Shown here: piece by piece, positions 7,806 through 17,397 of the stretch | How positions within the stretch are numbered: position 1 is the first letter of the stretch | Layout: each line of letters begins with the position of its first letter | DNA from: Carnobacteriaceae bacterium zg-84 | Lineage (GTDB): Bacteria > Bacillota > Bacilli > Lactobacillales > Aerococcaceae | Direction: 5' to 3' | NCBI GenBank assembly: GCA_013874835.1 | Contig: CP059430.1 | Location: 824,864 to 888,863, forward strand | Length of the DNA stretch: 64,000 nucleotides | Translations under genes and position numbers: made by a program | Notes under the pieces: model-generated | Databases searched by the model: none | Seen by the model: the letters and a program-made list of their open reading frames with translations, nothing else | Told to the model about the DNA's origin: nothing

Positions 7806-9113
7806 TTAATCGACAAACTCAAACTCAAAAGATTTAATACGTACGGTATCTCCACTTACTGCACCTTTTTCACGTAATGCTTCATCAATCCCCATACTTC
7901 TCAACTGACGTGCAAAACGCATAATACTTTCATCATGTGAAAAATTAGTCATATCAAATAATTTTTCTAATTTTTCTCCACTTAATACCCAGATTGCGTC
8001 ATCATCTCGTGTAATCGTAAACGGTTGTTCTTGTTCCAATGTATAAACAATATTTTCTTCAAGCACAACCTCATCTTCAAATAATGGGAATGGATCTGTT
8101 TCTTCTAACAAGCTGTATGTTTTAAGTAATAATTCCTCAACACCTTTTGATTGCCATGCAGAAATTTCCACAATATCAATCTGCTTATCAGAATATATTT
8201 CATTTAGTTTTTGTTTAAAGACGATTAAATTTTCTTGTGCTTGTGGCATATCCATTTTATTTGCCACGATAATTGTTGGACGTTCTAATAAACGTAATTG
8301 ATAAGTAGACAGCTCATGGTTAATCTTTTCATAATCATCAAAAGGATCTCTTCCTTCAATACTTGCCATATCAATCACATGTAAAATAACACGTGTACGT
8401 TCAATATGTTTTAAAAATTGAATACCTAACCCAACCCCAGATGAAGCTCCCTCAATCAATCCGGGTAAATCTGCCATAACAAATTGTTCTGATGTATGTG
8501 GAACACTAACCATACCTAAGTTTGGTACAATTGTCGTAAAATGATATTCGGCTATTTTAGGTTTAGCACTACTTACAACAGATAATAAAGTCGATTTCCC
8601 AACTGATGGAAAACCTACCAACCCAACATCAGCTAGCACTTTTAACTCTAAAATAACTTCTAATTCTTCTCCTGATTCACCATTTTCAGCAACTTCTGGA
8701 GCGGGATTTTTATGTGTTGCAAAACGTTTATTTCCACGTCCACCACGTCCACCTTTGGCAATGACAACTTCTTGATTTTTTTCAGTCATATCTGCAATGA
8801 CAGCATTTGTTTGTGCATTTCTAACAATGGTTCCCGCTGGAACATTGACATAAGTATCTTTTGCACCTTTACCAAACATGCTTTTACTCATTCCATTTTC
8901 GCCATTTTTACCTTTAAAAATACGATTATATCTAAAATCCATCAATGTTCTAAGTCCTTCGTCGACACGAAAAATAACACTACCGCCATTTCCACCATCT
9001 CCACCAGCTGGTCCACCGTCTGGAACATATTTTTCACGACGAAACGCCACCATACCATCTCCGCCTTTTCCAGCTTTTACAAAGACTTTTGCATAATCTA
9101 AAAACATGGACAT
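7806..9113 (-). CDS. obg: GTPase Obg (ribosome assembly and stress GTPase)
   Basis: Essential GTPase of 435 residues that acts in 50S ribosome assembly and stress signalling. The N-terminal glycine-rich Obg fold covers residues 1-158 ([18 protein letters not shown]). The G domain follows with G1 GFPSVGKST (167-175), G3 DLPGLIEGA and G4 NKMD. A C-terminal OCT domain completes it (from about residue 355, ending [12 protein letters not shown]). The first ATG is supported by gaggagg eight bases upstream. It is the first gene of the obg-rnz-SDR unit, downstream of the rpoZ terminator. Confidence 0.97.
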   Translation of the reverse strand: MSMFLDYAKVFVKAGKGGDGMVAFRREKYVPDGGPAGGDGGNGGSVIFRVDEGLRTLMDFRYNRIFKGKNGENGMSKSMFGKGAKDTYVNVPAGTIVRNAQTNAVIADMTEKNQEVVIAKGGRGGRGNKRFATHKNPAPEVAENGESGEELEVILELKVLADVGLVGFPSVGKSTLLSVVSSAKPKIAEYHFTTIVPNLGMVSVPHTSEQFVMADLPGLIEGASSGVGLGIQFLKHIERTRVILHVIDMASIEGRDPFDDYEKINHELSTYQLRLLERPTIIVANKMDMPQAQENLIVFKQKLNEIYSDKQIDIVEISAWQSKGVEELLLKTYSLLEETDPFPLFEDEVVLEENIVYTLEQEQPFTITRDDDAIWVLSGEKLEKLFDMTNFSHDESIMRFARQLRSMGIDEALREKGAVSGDTVRIKSFEFEFVD

Positions 9114-9174
9114 TGTATTCCTCCTCTACCTCATAATACGCACTATTACTCTAGCATATTTTTTAAAAATTCAC

Positions 9175-9217
9175 AAAAAGAAAGCGAGTATAACAGAATC
9201 GTTTCCTCGCTACTTTT
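9175..9217 (-). terminator. Probable terminator after gmk-rpoZ
   Basis: Stem AGCGAG (9183-9188) / CTCGCT (9206-9211) with a 17-base loop. Flanking A-runs give T-rich RNA on the minus strand. The stem is short, so confidence is moderate. Confidence 0.5.
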
Positions 9218-9224
9218 AAGACTA

Positions 9225-9440
9225 TTAAACTTCTTCTGGTGTTGTCAGCGGGTCAATCGTTAACTCACCTGCTACAACTTCTTCTAAAGCACGACCTACA
9301 TTTTTATATGAATCGTAATCTTCTAAAGCACCTTCTTCATGACGGTCTAGTTCATGAGCTCGTTTACTAGAAACGATAACTAGTGAGTATTTTGAATCAA
9401 TTTTATCTAATAATTTATCAATAGATGGATATAACATCAT
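9225..9440 (-). CDS. rpoZ: DNA-directed RNA polymerase omega subunit
   Basis: Small RNA polymerase subunit of 71 residues that helps fold and hold the beta-prime subunit. The N-terminal segment [30 protein letters not shown] is the typical omega core, with the conserved arginine-alanine pair that contacts beta-prime. The tail is acidic. The start is set by aggagg nine bases before the first ATG. It follows gmk by 17 bp, the standard gmk-rpoZ pairing of Firmicutes. Confidence 0.93.
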   Translation of the reverse strand: MMLYPSIDKLLDKIDSKYSLVIVSSKRAHELDRHEEGALEDYDSYKNVGRALEEVVAGELTIDPLTTPEEV

Positions 9441-9457
9441 AATGATTTGCCTCCTAC

Positions 9458-10066
<609 letters not shown>

Positions 10067-10188
10067 TTATTTCCACCTAATATTATAATCTTCTTTCTAA
10101 TATAACATAAATTAGCAAAGTTATCTATTGTTTTCATAAAAATATTAAGATATTTTATTTCTTGTTCGGCGTAACTAGAATAAGAAAA

Positions 10189-10227
10189 ATGACATTCCTA
10201 AAAATAATGTGTTACAATGTAACACAT
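10189..10227 (+). promoter_or_regulatory. relBE promoter with palindromic operator
   Basis: -35 ATGACA (10189-10194), 18-bp spacer, -10 TACAAT (10213-10218). An inverted repeat with perfect 9-bp arms (ATGTGTTAC / GTAACACAT, 10207-10227) around AAT overlaps the -10. This is the expected site of autorepression by the antitoxin. Confidence 0.7.
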
Positions 10228-10243
10228 ATACGGAGGAGATAAC

Positions 10244-10468
10244 ATGAGTACAATTACCGTTCGATTAAATAAAGAAGAGGAAACATTTTTTAAAAATTAT
10301 GCACAAATTCAAGGACAAAGTTTGTCTAGCTTGTTTAAGAGAGCTTTAGAAACAGTGATTGAAGATGAATATGATTTAAAATTATATAAACAATCATTCC
10401 AAGAATATTTGGAAAACTCTGAAACATTATCACATGCTGATTTCAAGAAAGAATTAGGATTTGAATAA
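10244..10468 (+). CDS. relB: RelB/DinJ-type antitoxin
   Basis: Antitoxin of 74 residues. The N-terminal half MSTITVRLNKEEETFFKNYAQIQG-QSLSSLFKRALE is a ribbon-helix-helix DNA-binding domain. The acidic C-terminal half is the part that would wrap and neutralise the toxin. It is preceded by a strong ribosome-binding site (ggaggag) and a promoter carrying a palindrome. The stop codon overlaps the ATG of the toxin gene by one base, so the two are co-translated. Membership in the DUF6290 or RelB group is judged from the N-terminal pattern. Confidence 0.85.
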   Translation: MSTITVRLNKEEETFFKNYAQIQGQSLSSLFKRALETVIEDEYDLKLYKQSFQEYLENSETLSHADFKKELGFE

Positions 10469-10743
10469 TGTATCATATTCACTATTCAAAAAAAGCACAA
10501 AATCAAATCAAAAAAATAGATAGACAGATTCAACGACTTTTATTTGCATGGATTGATAAGCATTTAGAAGGTACAAATAATCCTAGACAACACGGGAAAG
10601 GTTTAACTGGAGATAAGTCACGGGAATGGCACTATCGTATTGGATATTATCGATTGATTTGTGATATTCAAGAAAATACTTTGATTATTTTAGCACTTGA
10701 ATTTGGACATAGAAAAGATATTTATCATGAGTTATCCGTTTAG
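10468..10743 (+). CDS. relE: RelE/ParE-superfamily toxin
   Basis: Toxin of 91 residues with the RelE fold. The pattern YHIHYSKKAQNQIKKIDRQIQRLL forms the first strand and helices, followed by a basic core (GKGLTGDKSREWHYRIGYYRLICDIQ) and the C-terminal ALEFGHRKDIYH. The arginines in YRIGYYRL and in GHRKDIY match the positions used by RelE-type ribosome-dependent mRNA interferases, so mRNA cleavage is the likely activity, though gyrase poisoning as in ParE is not excluded. The A-T overlap with the antitoxin supports a type II module. Confidence 0.85.
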   Translation: MYHIHYSKKAQNQIKKIDRQIQRLLFAWIDKHLEGTNNPRQHGKGLTGDKSREWHYRIGYYRLICDIQENTLIILALEFGHRKDIYHELSV

Positions 10744-10765
10744 TATCAACTTATTAAATAAAAAG

Positions 10766-10800
10766 TCATCAGACACTAAAAAGTGCCTGATGATTTTTTA
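10766..10800. terminator. Bidirectional terminator between relE and ntpD
   Basis: Stem TCATCAG-a-CACT / AGTG-c-CTGATGA (10766-10793) with an AAAA loop, then TTTTTT on the plus strand and an A-run on the left. It serves the convergent relBE and V-ATPase operons. Confidence 0.85.
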
Positions 10801-11424
10801 TTTATCTTTTACTTTCATCATACGAATGATATTACTACGTTCATTTTCTTCAAGTTTCATTTGAATATATGCAATAGTTTCTTCAAGTTGTGGAATAATT
10901 AAATGTTCTAATGCATTTACACGACGGCGTGTCTTTTCGATTTCATCTGCGAGTAGCTGACATGTTTTTTCAACTTCTGTTAAACGTAATAATGCTTTTG
11001 TTGTATCTGTTAACTCATCAATCGCTTTATCCATATCACTATTTGAGTTTAATAAACCATATTGAAATGTATTTTTTTGATGAACATCTTCAGGAAATTG
11101 TACATGTAACTTAGGTACTGTAACGCTCATAATATTTTGCTCATCTATTTGTAAGGATACTTCTTGTGTTGGTAAAGCAAACGCTTCTTCAATAAAAGCT
11201 TCGTGTAATAATGATTTAGCTAAAACAAAAGATTGCATTCCCTTTGTTAAACGCATTTCAACATCTTGTCTTAATGTATGATTTTCTTTGATGAGAAGGA
11301 TAAAACGACGCATAAGTTCATCTTGTTTATCTTTTAATAATTTATGTCCACGAGTAGATGTTTTTAATCTTTTTTTCAAGACAGACAATTCCATACGGGT
11401 TGGTTTAACGTTTAAACGTGTCAT
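10798..11424 (-). CDS. ntpD: V-type ATPase subunit D (central rotor shaft)
   Basis: Rotor-stalk subunit of 208 residues that turns inside the A3B3 ring. It is almost entirely helical: the N-terminal coil ([41 protein letters not shown]) and the C-terminal coil ([38 protein letters not shown]) form the antiparallel coiled coil. The [12 protein letters not shown]-like block is the family hallmark. It is the last gene of the operon, 4 bp after ntpB. The ntpH and ntpJ genes found next in E. hirae are absent here. Confidence 0.95.
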   Translation of the reverse strand: MTRLNVKPTRMELSVLKKRLKTSTRGHKLLKDKQDELMRRFILLIKENHTLRQDVEMRLTKGMQSFVLAKSLLHEAFIEEAFALPTQEVSLQIDEQNIMSVTVPKLHVQFPEDVHQKNTFQYGLLNSNSDMDKAIDELTDTTKALLRLTEVEKTCQLLADEIEKTRRRVNALEHLIIPQLEETIAYIQMKLEENERSNIIRMMKVKDK

Positions 11425-11428
11425 GTCA

Positions 11429-12802
11429 TCACTCCTCGGAAAGATACTTATCTAACATATTATCTTTAATACGTTTTAACTCTGTTCTAGGTAAAATAGA
11501 TAGTAATTCCCAACCAAGTGATAATGTATCAAAAATAGAACGGTTTTTATAAAATCCTTGATTGACATATTCTTCCTCAAAACGTGTTGTAAATTCAACG
11601 TATAATTTATCCGTTTTAGATAAAGCTGATTCACCTAATACAACAGCTAACTCTTTTACTTGTTTTCCTTGAGCATAGGCAGCAAATAATTGGTTCATTG
11701 TTGCGGCATGATCTTCTCTTGTTTTTCCTTCTCCGGTTCCTTTATCCTTTAAACGTGATAAAGACGGTAAAACATTGATTGGAGGTTTTATACCTGCATT
11801 GTATAAATCTCTGGATAAAATAATCTGTCCCTCTGTAATATATCCCGTCAAGTCTGGAATTGGGTGTGTAATATCGTCTTCAGGCATTGTTAAAATTGGA
11901 ATTTGGGTAACAGAACCTTTTTTTCCAATAAGGCGTCCTGCTCTTTCGTATAAAGTGGATAAATTAGTATACAAATAACCAGGATACCCTCTTCGTCCAG
12001 GTACTTCACGGCGTGCAGCAGACACTTCACGTAATGCTTCACAATAATTGGTCATATCTGTCATGATAACTAATACGTGCATATCTTTTTCAAAAGCTAA
12101 ATATTCTGCTGCTGTTAATGCCATTTTTGGTGTTGCAATACGTTCAATAGCAGGGTCATTGGCTAAATTGATAAACATAACAGAACGCTCAATAGCACCT
12201 GTTTTTCTAAAATCTTCCATAAAGTATTCTGCTTCTTCAAAAGTAATACCCATAGCAGCAAAAACTACCGCAAATTTTTCATCGGAATTTAGGACAGTCG
12301 CTTGACGAGCGATTTGTGCGGCAAGTTCTTTATGAGGCAAACCCGATCCGGAAAAGACGGGTAATTTTTGTCCACGTACTAGTGTATTTAAGTGGTCAAT
12401 AGACGAAATTCCTGTTTGAATAAATTCATCCGGATAATCACGGCAAATCGGATTAATTGCTTGTCCGTTAATATCTAAAAATTTTTCAGGAATAATATTT
12501 GGACCACCATCTTTCACTTGACCCATTCCATCAAAAATACGGCCAACCATATCTTCTGATACAGCAAGTTCTAATGGTTTTCCTTTAAATCTAACTTTTG
12601 TATCTCGCAAGTTAATACCACTTGGACTGTCGAATAACTGGACTAACGCTTTGTCATAGTGTACTTCTAAGACTTGTCCACGTCTAACGGTGCCATCTTG
12701 TAGCTGAATATCTACTAATTCATCAAATTTAACACCTTCTACGTGTTCAACAGCCATTAAAGGTCCTACGACTTCGCTAACTGTTTTATATTCTTTAATC
12801 AC
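11429..12802 (-). CDS. ntpB: V-type ATPase subunit B (regulatory/non-catalytic)
   Basis: Non-catalytic nucleotide-site subunit of the A3B3 head, 457 residues. It has the alpha/beta ATPase fold but, as expected for B, lacks a functional P-loop ([17 protein letters not shown] at about 153-169 replaces GxxxxGKT). The conserved blocks [30 protein letters not shown] and [20 protein letters not shown] are present. The start overlaps the end of ntpA by 8 bp, consistent with coupled 1:1 synthesis of A and B. Confidence 0.96.
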   Translation of the reverse strand: MIKEYKTVSEVVGPLMAVEHVEGVKFDELVDIQLQDGTVRRGQVLEVHYDKALVQLFDSPSGINLRDTKVRFKGKPLELAVSEDMVGRIFDGMGQVKDGGPNIIPEKFLDINGQAINPICRDYPDEFIQTGISSIDHLNTLVRGQKLPVFSGSGLPHKELAAQIARQATVLNSDEKFAVVFAAMGITFEEAEYFMEDFRKTGAIERSVMFINLANDPAIERIATPKMALTAAEYLAFEKDMHVLVIMTDMTNYCEALREVSAARREVPGRRGYPGYLYTNLSTLYERAGRLIGKKGSVTQIPILTMPEDDITHPIPDLTGYITEGQIILSRDLYNAGIKPPINVLPSLSRLKDKGTGEGKTREDHAATMNQLFAAYAQGKQVKELAVVLGESALSKTDKLYVEFTTRFEEEYVNQGFYKNRSIFDTLSLGWELLSILPRTELKRIKDNMLDKYLSEE

Positions 12803-14579
12803 GCTCTGTCATACCTCCTTTAGCCATTACGTCTTGTAGTGTTTGTGGAATATTTTCTTTTAATACATGTAGTGTCTTTAGTTCAGTTTCTGGTACATAT
12901 TTTGCACGTGCAATTCTATCACGAACGTGTACCGTGCCATCTACAATTTCATCGTAGTAGGCACCTAATGACAATGCTTTACGTGCTTCTTTTTCAAATG
13001 TAATGATTAAATCTAGCATAGTTGCTTGCTTTCTATAAGAAGTAAATGTGTCTACTTCATCAAAAGCATTTTGTTGTAGATAGTCTTCTCTAATCATACG
13101 AGCAATTAACATAGTAATTTTATCTTTGTCTGCTAATGAATCTAATCCGACCAACCTTACAATTTCTTCCAACTCTGATTCTTCTTGCAATACTTTCATG
13201 GCATGTATAACGTGCTCTGACCAATTTAATGATAATGCACTGTCTAAATAATGCCCAACTTCATCCAAATATAGTGAATAAGATGTTAACCAGTTCATTG
13301 ACGGAAAATGTCGTTTTTGTGCTAGTAAGGCATCTAATCCCCAAAAGACTTTCACGATACGTAATGTATTTTGGGTGACCGGTTCAGAAATATCTCCTCC
13401 AGGAGGTGACACGGCACCAATCGCTGTGACGGAACCTATACGTTCTTTTCCACCTAACGTCACGACTTTCCCTGCACGTTCATAGTATTCGGCAATACGG
13501 CTACCTAAATAAGCAGGATACCCTTCATCTCCGGGCATTTCTTCTAATCGTCCCGACATTTCACGTAATGCTTCTGCCCAACGTGATGTTGAGTCTGCCA
13601 TAATCGCTACATTATACCCCATATCTCTAAAATATTCTGCAATGGTAATACCTGTATAAATGGATGCTTCACGTGCTGCCACAGGCATATTAGATGTATT
13701 GGCAATCAAAATAGTACGATTCATAATAGACTTTTCTGTATTTGGGTCAATCAATTCTGGGAATTCATTCAAAACGTCTGTCATTTCATTTCCACGTTCA
13801 CCACATCCAACATAAACGACAATATCAACATTTGCCCATTTGGCGATTTGGTGCTGTACAACTGTTTTTCCTGCTCCAAAAGGTCCTGGAACGGCTGCTC
13901 CTCCTCCTTTTGTAACAGGGAAAAATGTATCTATGACACGTTGTCCAGTTAACATCGGTTCATTTGGATTCATTTTACGTTTAAATGGTCTACCACGTCG
14001 AACAGGCCATTTTTGTAACATTGTAAAACTTTCAATCCCTTTTTCTGTTCGTAATGTGTACACTGTATCGTTTAATGTAACTTCTCCTGATTCAACAGAT
14101 GTGATAACACCCTTTTTCCCATATGGAACCATAATACGATGTTCAATCACTTCTGTTTCTTGAACCGTTCCGATAATATCTCCTGATTCAACAGTATCTC
14201 CAACAGATACACTAGGTGAAAAGACCCATTTCTTTTCACGACTTAATGGTTTAATGTCTACACCACGAAGTAAAAAATCACTTTGTGTTTTTTCATGATA
14301 TGTATCTAAAGGACGTTGAATACCGTCAAACATTTGTGACAATATTCCAGGTCCTAATTCAACAGATAATGCCTCTCCTGTTGTTTCAACAGGTTCACCC
14401 GGACCTATTCCTGACGTTTCTTCATAAACTTGGATAGAAGCAACGTCTTTTCTCATTTCAATAATCTCGCCAATCAATCCAATATGTCCTACTTTACAAA
14501 TATCTTGGATATTTGCATCTTCCATACCAGACGCCATGACTAATGGCCCTGACACTTTTATAATTGTTCCTGATTTCAC
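12795..14579 (-). CDS. ntpA: V-type ATPase catalytic subunit A
   Basis: Catalytic subunit of 594 residues that hydrolyses ATP in the A3B3 head. The P-loop GPFGAGKT is at residues 232-239, inside [20 protein letters not shown]. The GERGNEM and [32 protein letters not shown] blocks are intact, as is the roughly 90-residue non-homologous insert (about 110-200) that distinguishes A from F-type beta. Initiation is at GTG (14577-14579), eight bases after aaagga. The 467 bp between this gene and ntpG are filled by a repeat array of hairpins, unusual for an operon in which the other gaps are at most 16 bp. Confidence 0.97.
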   Translation of the reverse strand: MKSGTIIKVSGPLVMASGMEDANIQDICKVGHIGLIGEIIEMRKDVASIQVYEETSGIGPGEPVETTGEALSVELGPGILSQMFDGIQRPLDTYHEKTQSDFLLRGVDIKPLSREKKWVFSPSVSVGDTVESGDIIGTVQETEVIEHRIMVPYGKKGVITSVESGEVTLNDTVYTLRTEKGIESFTMLQKWPVRRGRPFKRKMNPNEPMLTGQRVIDTFFPVTKGGGAAVPGPFGAGKTVVQHQIAKWANVDIVVYVGCGERGNEMTDVLNEFPELIDPNTEKSIMNRTILIANTSNMPVAAREASIYTGITIAEYFRDMGYNVAIMADSTSRWAEALREMSGRLEEMPGDEGYPAYLGSRIAEYYERAGKVVTLGGKERIGSVTAIGAVSPPGGDISEPVTQNTLRIVKVFWGLDALLAQKRHFPSMNWLTSYSLYLDEVGHYLDSALSLNWSEHVIHAMKVLQEESELEEIVRLVGLDSLADKDKITMLIARMIREDYLQQNAFDEVDTFTSYRKQATMLDLIITFEKEARKALSLGAYYDEIVDGTVHVRDRIARAKYVPETELKTLHVLKENIPQTLQDVMAKGGMTERD

Positions 14580-14600
14580 AACATTAGTCCTTTCTTTCTT

Positions 14601-15010
14601 AATAGCGACAGTCGTTACAGCTTTGCTGTTTTACGAATGTCGTATCAGGGAGCTTCGCTCCGTGATTTCCTTACATTTTTGTTTCGCTCCGTCCCATTGC
14701 GATAGTCGTTCTAGCTTTGCTAGTTACGAATATCGTACTAGGGAGCTTTGCTCCGTAGCTTCCTTAGCGTTGCTTCCTACGGCTTTCTATGGTTTAGTAC
14801 TCCGAGTGCTTGTTAAATCTCTTCGAGATTTTTTTGTTACACTCGTCCGTCCCATTGCGATAGTCGTTCTAGCTTTGCTAGTTACGAATATCGTACTAGG
14901 GAGCTTTGCTCCGCAGCTTCCTTAGCGTTGCTTCCTACGGCTTTCTATGGTTTGGTACTCCGAGTGCTTGTTAAATCTCTTCGAGATTTTTTTGTTGCAC
15001 TCGTCCGTCC
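14601..15010 (-). repeat. Intra-operon array of triloop hairpins in direct repeats
   Basis: Two direct repeats of 158 bp (14695-14852 and 14853-15010) differ at only three positions. A shorter diverged copy lies at about 14601-14694. On the transcribed (minus) strand each full copy holds short perfect stems with three-base loops: GGAGC-AAA-GCTCC, CTAGC-AAA-GCTAG, TACGA-TAT-TCGTA and AAATCTC-GAA-GAGATTT. The last is enclosed by CGAGTGC/GCACTCG. A CCGTAG/CTACGG stem lies between. The array starts just after the ntpG stop and ends about 20 bp before the ntpA ribosome-binding site. It has visibly more G+C than its neighbours. No coding capacity or mobility gene was seen. Confidence 0.9.
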
Positions 15011-15060
15011 CATCTTGTATCCGTACGTCAGCGTTGCTTCCTACGGCTACAAGATATTCT
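15011..15060 (-). repeat. Terminal hairpin of the repeat array, overlapping the ntpG stop
   Basis: Plus-strand ATCTTGTA (15012-15019) pairs with TACAAGAT just after 15047. It encloses a copy of the GCGTTGCTTCCTACGG repeat block. The right arm contains the last codons and stop (TAG, 15047-15049) of ntpG. Confidence 0.65.
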
Positions 15061-15358
15061 GTCCGATAGCTTTTTCTACGTTTTCTTGTATATTGTTTAA
15101 TCCGATGTTTAAGCTGCCTTTGTAATTCGGTATTAAAATAACCGCTGGGATAGATTTGTTTCGGTAATAAGCAATAACTTCTGGAATTATTTGCGCAATT
15201 TGTTCTGTTACATAGATAATGCCGTAATGTTGATTGGCCAATGTTTGAATGGTTTCTCTAGCTTCTTGTGGTTGTCTGCAAAAGAATGTATCAAAACCAA
15301 TCATTTTAAACGGCATAATAGAATCTTTATCACCAACTACTGCAATTTTATAAGCCAT
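15047..15358 (-). CDS. ntpG: V-type ATPase subunit F (NtpG)
   Basis: Small rotor subunit of 103 residues with a Rossmann-like fold (MAYKIAVVGDKDSIMPFKMIGFDTF, then YGIIYVTEQIAQIIPEVIAYY). It binds subunit D in the central stalk. The length equals that known for NtpG of E. hirae, so the C-terminus is intact even though its stop codon is embedded in the first hairpin of the downstream repeat array. The start overlaps the end of ntpC by 11 bp. Confidence 0.93.
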   Translation of the reverse strand: MAYKIAVVGDKDSIMPFKMIGFDTFFCRQPQEARETIQTLANQHYGIIYVTEQIAQIIPEVIAYYRNKSIPAVILIPNYKGSLNIGLNNIQENVEKAIGQNIL

Positions 15359-16334
15359 AATAGATTGGTCGCATCCTTTCTTTTAACACGGCTTCGTCCA
15401 TGTCATTATCTTTTCCTGTTAGAATTAGACGTAAATTTTTAATTTCCATTTCTTTGTAATACATATAAGATAAAACAGGTAACATACCAAATGCTTGATA
15501 AGGTGCATTTGATAAATAGTAATGTGCAATACTATCTCTTGCTTTTTCGACATCAATAGATGAACACGTATCGACTGAAAAAATATCTGGTAAAACAGTC
15601 GAAAAATCTTTTTCACGATACATAGCAAATAAATCACTTAATCGATTACTCATCGCTAACTCGACAATGATGTTTATATCCATACTACCTGTTTGAGATA
15701 AAATCGACAGCAAAAAACTACGGCTCACTTTTTTATGAAGTGTTCTTAATACACAATTCAAATTGTATAAATCCGCCCAAGCCGTTACAATTTTTTTGAC
15801 TTCAGGTTGTTCCAAATCATCAACAATATGTTTTAAATGAATAAAGTAAGCTCTATCCATTAAAATATCCAAAGCTTGAATTTGTCCGTATTCTTTGTAA
15901 TGAGCAATCGCATGATACACTTCGTCTACCATTATTTTTGGTAATACATCTGACGTACCTGTTTTTGCCAATTGCTCTAAAGCATCTTTTTCATAACGCC
16001 CAATAGGTATTAACAATGGCATTAACGACATATTGGCAATATGGGTTTTTAACAAAATTTTTAAATTGTGGTACGTATATACCAATGTAAACACGTCAAG
16101 CACTTCTTGTTTAGGTGTTTCTTGTTTTAACTGAGCATACGTATCCGTTAAAATTGACATTAACTGTTCTTCAAACTGTTCTGTTAATTCACTATAAATC
16201 GTTGATTTTAATTGATTGAATGCATGATTCAACGATTGAGCTTTTAATAAAGTATCGAAGGTTTCCTTAGACAATAATTGATTTTCTTTTATACGAACAA
16301 AAGTATTTAAACTTGCGTATACTGTATCATTCAT
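15348..16334 (-). CDS. ntpC: V-type ATPase subunit C/d (NtpC)
   Basis: Funnel-shaped all-helical subunit of 328 residues that joins the central stalk to the membrane c-ring. The start is set at ATG 16332-16334 (MNDTVYASLNTFVRIKE), five bases after gggggagatagg; a ten-codon longer reading lacks a site. The family pattern of three repeated helical bundles is recognisable (LLTKETFDTLLKA-like start, YYLSNAPYQAFGMLPVLSYMYYKEMEIKNLRLILTGK near the end). It lies 16 bp after ntpE. Confidence 0.93.
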   Translation of the reverse strand: MNDTVYASLNTFVRIKENQLLSKETFDTLLKAQSLNHAFNQLKSTIYSELTEQFEEQLMSILTDTYAQLKQETPKQEVLDVFTLVYTYHNLKILLKTHIANMSLMPLLIPIGRYEKDALEQLAKTGTSDVLPKIMVDEVYHAIAHYKEYGQIQALDILMDRAYFIHLKHIVDDLEQPEVKKIVTAWADLYNLNCVLRTLHKKVSRSFLLSILSQTGSMDINIIVELAMSNRLSDLFAMYREKDFSTVLPDIFSVDTCSSIDVEKARDSIAHYYLSNAPYQAFGMLPVLSYMYYKEMEIKNLRLILTGKDNDMDEAVLKERMRPIYYGL

Positions 16335-16350
16335 CCTATCTCCCCCTACT

Positions 16351-16914
16351 CTATTTTTTATCATCTAGTAATGTAGCTAACTGTCCTACATAATCTTGTT
16401 TTAAATCAGATAATAGTTGATGAGATAAATAATTATAGACAATGCCTTCCGATTCTAATACAAAACCATATGCATTTTTAATTGTTTCATCTGATTTTTT
16501 AATAAAATCAGGTAATACAAAATCATGTGCTACACGTTCTCCTAAAGATAATCGATATTGTTTTGTTGAATCAAGTGTTTGAATGACGCTATCAAAAAAT
16601 TGCTGATAGTGTGTAGATGACCAATTAGCCATAACATTTTCGGCTTTTTCAAATAAAGATAGTAACGCCTCTTGTTTTGCTTTTAAAATCATATTTCGTT
16701 TATGATTGATGATTTTTTGTTCCTCTATGCTATAAGTAAGTGTTTCTTTTGCATCAATCTCTTGCATTGCTTTGTCTTTTTTTGATACATACATATCATG
16801 TTCTTTCTCAAAGCGATTATTTTCTGATACTTGATGCTCTGATAACTGTTTTAATAATTCTTTTTCTTTTCTCTGTAAGATATGCTGTGTAAATTGTTTT
16901 ATATCATTCATCAT
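16351..16914 (-). CDS. ntpE: V-type ATPase subunit E (peripheral stalk)
   Basis: Peripheral stalk (stator) subunit of 187 residues. The N-terminal half is a long charged helix (IKQFTQHILQRKEKELLKQLSEHQVSENNRFEKEH) that pairs with the NtpF product; the C-terminal globular part caps the A3B3 head. The start is one of two adjacent ATG codons, and only a weak site (ggtgc) is visible upstream, so initiation may depend on coupling with ntpK, which ends 11 bp before. Confidence 0.9.
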   Translation of the reverse strand: MMNDIKQFTQHILQRKEKELLKQLSEHQVSENNRFEKEHDMYVSKKDKAMQEIDAKETLTYSIEEQKIINHKRNMILKAKQEALLSLFEKAENVMANWSSTHYQQFFDSVIQTLDSTKQYRLSLGERVAHDFVLPDFIKKSDETIKNAYGFVLESEGIVYNYLSHQLLSDLKQDYVGQLATLLDDKK

Positions 16915-16925
16915 ATTGCACCAAT

Positions 16926-17396
16926 TTATATTACTAAAAACATAGCAATAACAAATCCTAAAATAGCGTACATTTCAACCATTCCGGCATAAATAGCACC
17001 TTTCATGAAATGTTCTTCATTTTTCGCTAAAATTTGAATACCAGCAGTTGCCACACGTCCTTGAGCAATAGCAGATGTTAAACCGGTAAAGCCAACAACA
17101 GCACCTGCAATCAATAATTTAAATGCTGAATCGTAAGTAAGTGTTCCTAATCTGAAATAAATCATTAAACCAATAACAAATCCATAAAATCCTTGCGTAC
17201 CGGGTAATAACTGTAATACCATTGATTTACCGAATTTTTCTGGTTGTTCTTTTGATAAAGCTGCAGCAGCTTCACCTGTCATCCCAACACCTTTAGCAGA
17301 TCCTGTCCCACTAAAAATGATAGCTAAAGCAATCCCTAAACATGCTAATGTAAAACTTCCCGCTTGTGATTGCATAAATGTTAAAAATGCGTCCAT
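16926..17396 (-). CDS. ntpK: V-type ATPase c-ring subunit K (Na+-binding proteolipid)
   Basis: Membrane proteolipid of 156 residues with four transmembrane helices (two fused c-type hairpins) that forms the rotating ring. Residues equivalent to the Na+ ligands of E. hirae NtpK are present: Leu64, Thr67 and Gln68 (LLPGTQGF), Gln112 (AIAQGR) and the essential carboxylate Glu141 (GMVEMYAIL). This supports Na+ rather than H+ transport, although that is inferred from known structures and not proven. The gene lies 1 bp from ntpI and 11 bp from ntpE. Confidence 0.95.
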   Translation of the reverse strand: MDAFLTFMQSQAGSFTLACLGIALAIIFSGTGSAKGVGMTGEAAAALSKEQPEKFGKSMVLQLLPGTQGFYGFVIGLMIYFRLGTLTYDSAFKLLIAGAVVGFTGLTSAIAQGRVATAGIQILAKNEEHFMKGAIYAGMVEMYAILGFVIAMFLVI

Positions 17397-17397
17397 A

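Noticed and set aside
14601-15060. CRISPR array or insertion sequence as explanation of the ntp repeats
   Set aside because: There are no unique spacers, no cas genes, no transposase, and no terminal inverted repeats with target duplication that I can see. The units are adjacent long direct repeats made of small hairpins.
14536-15125. Plus-strand open frames across the ntp repeat array
   Set aside because: They are antisense to the operon, repeat the same peptide in each repeat copy, have no ribosome-binding site, and are explained by the hairpin repeats.
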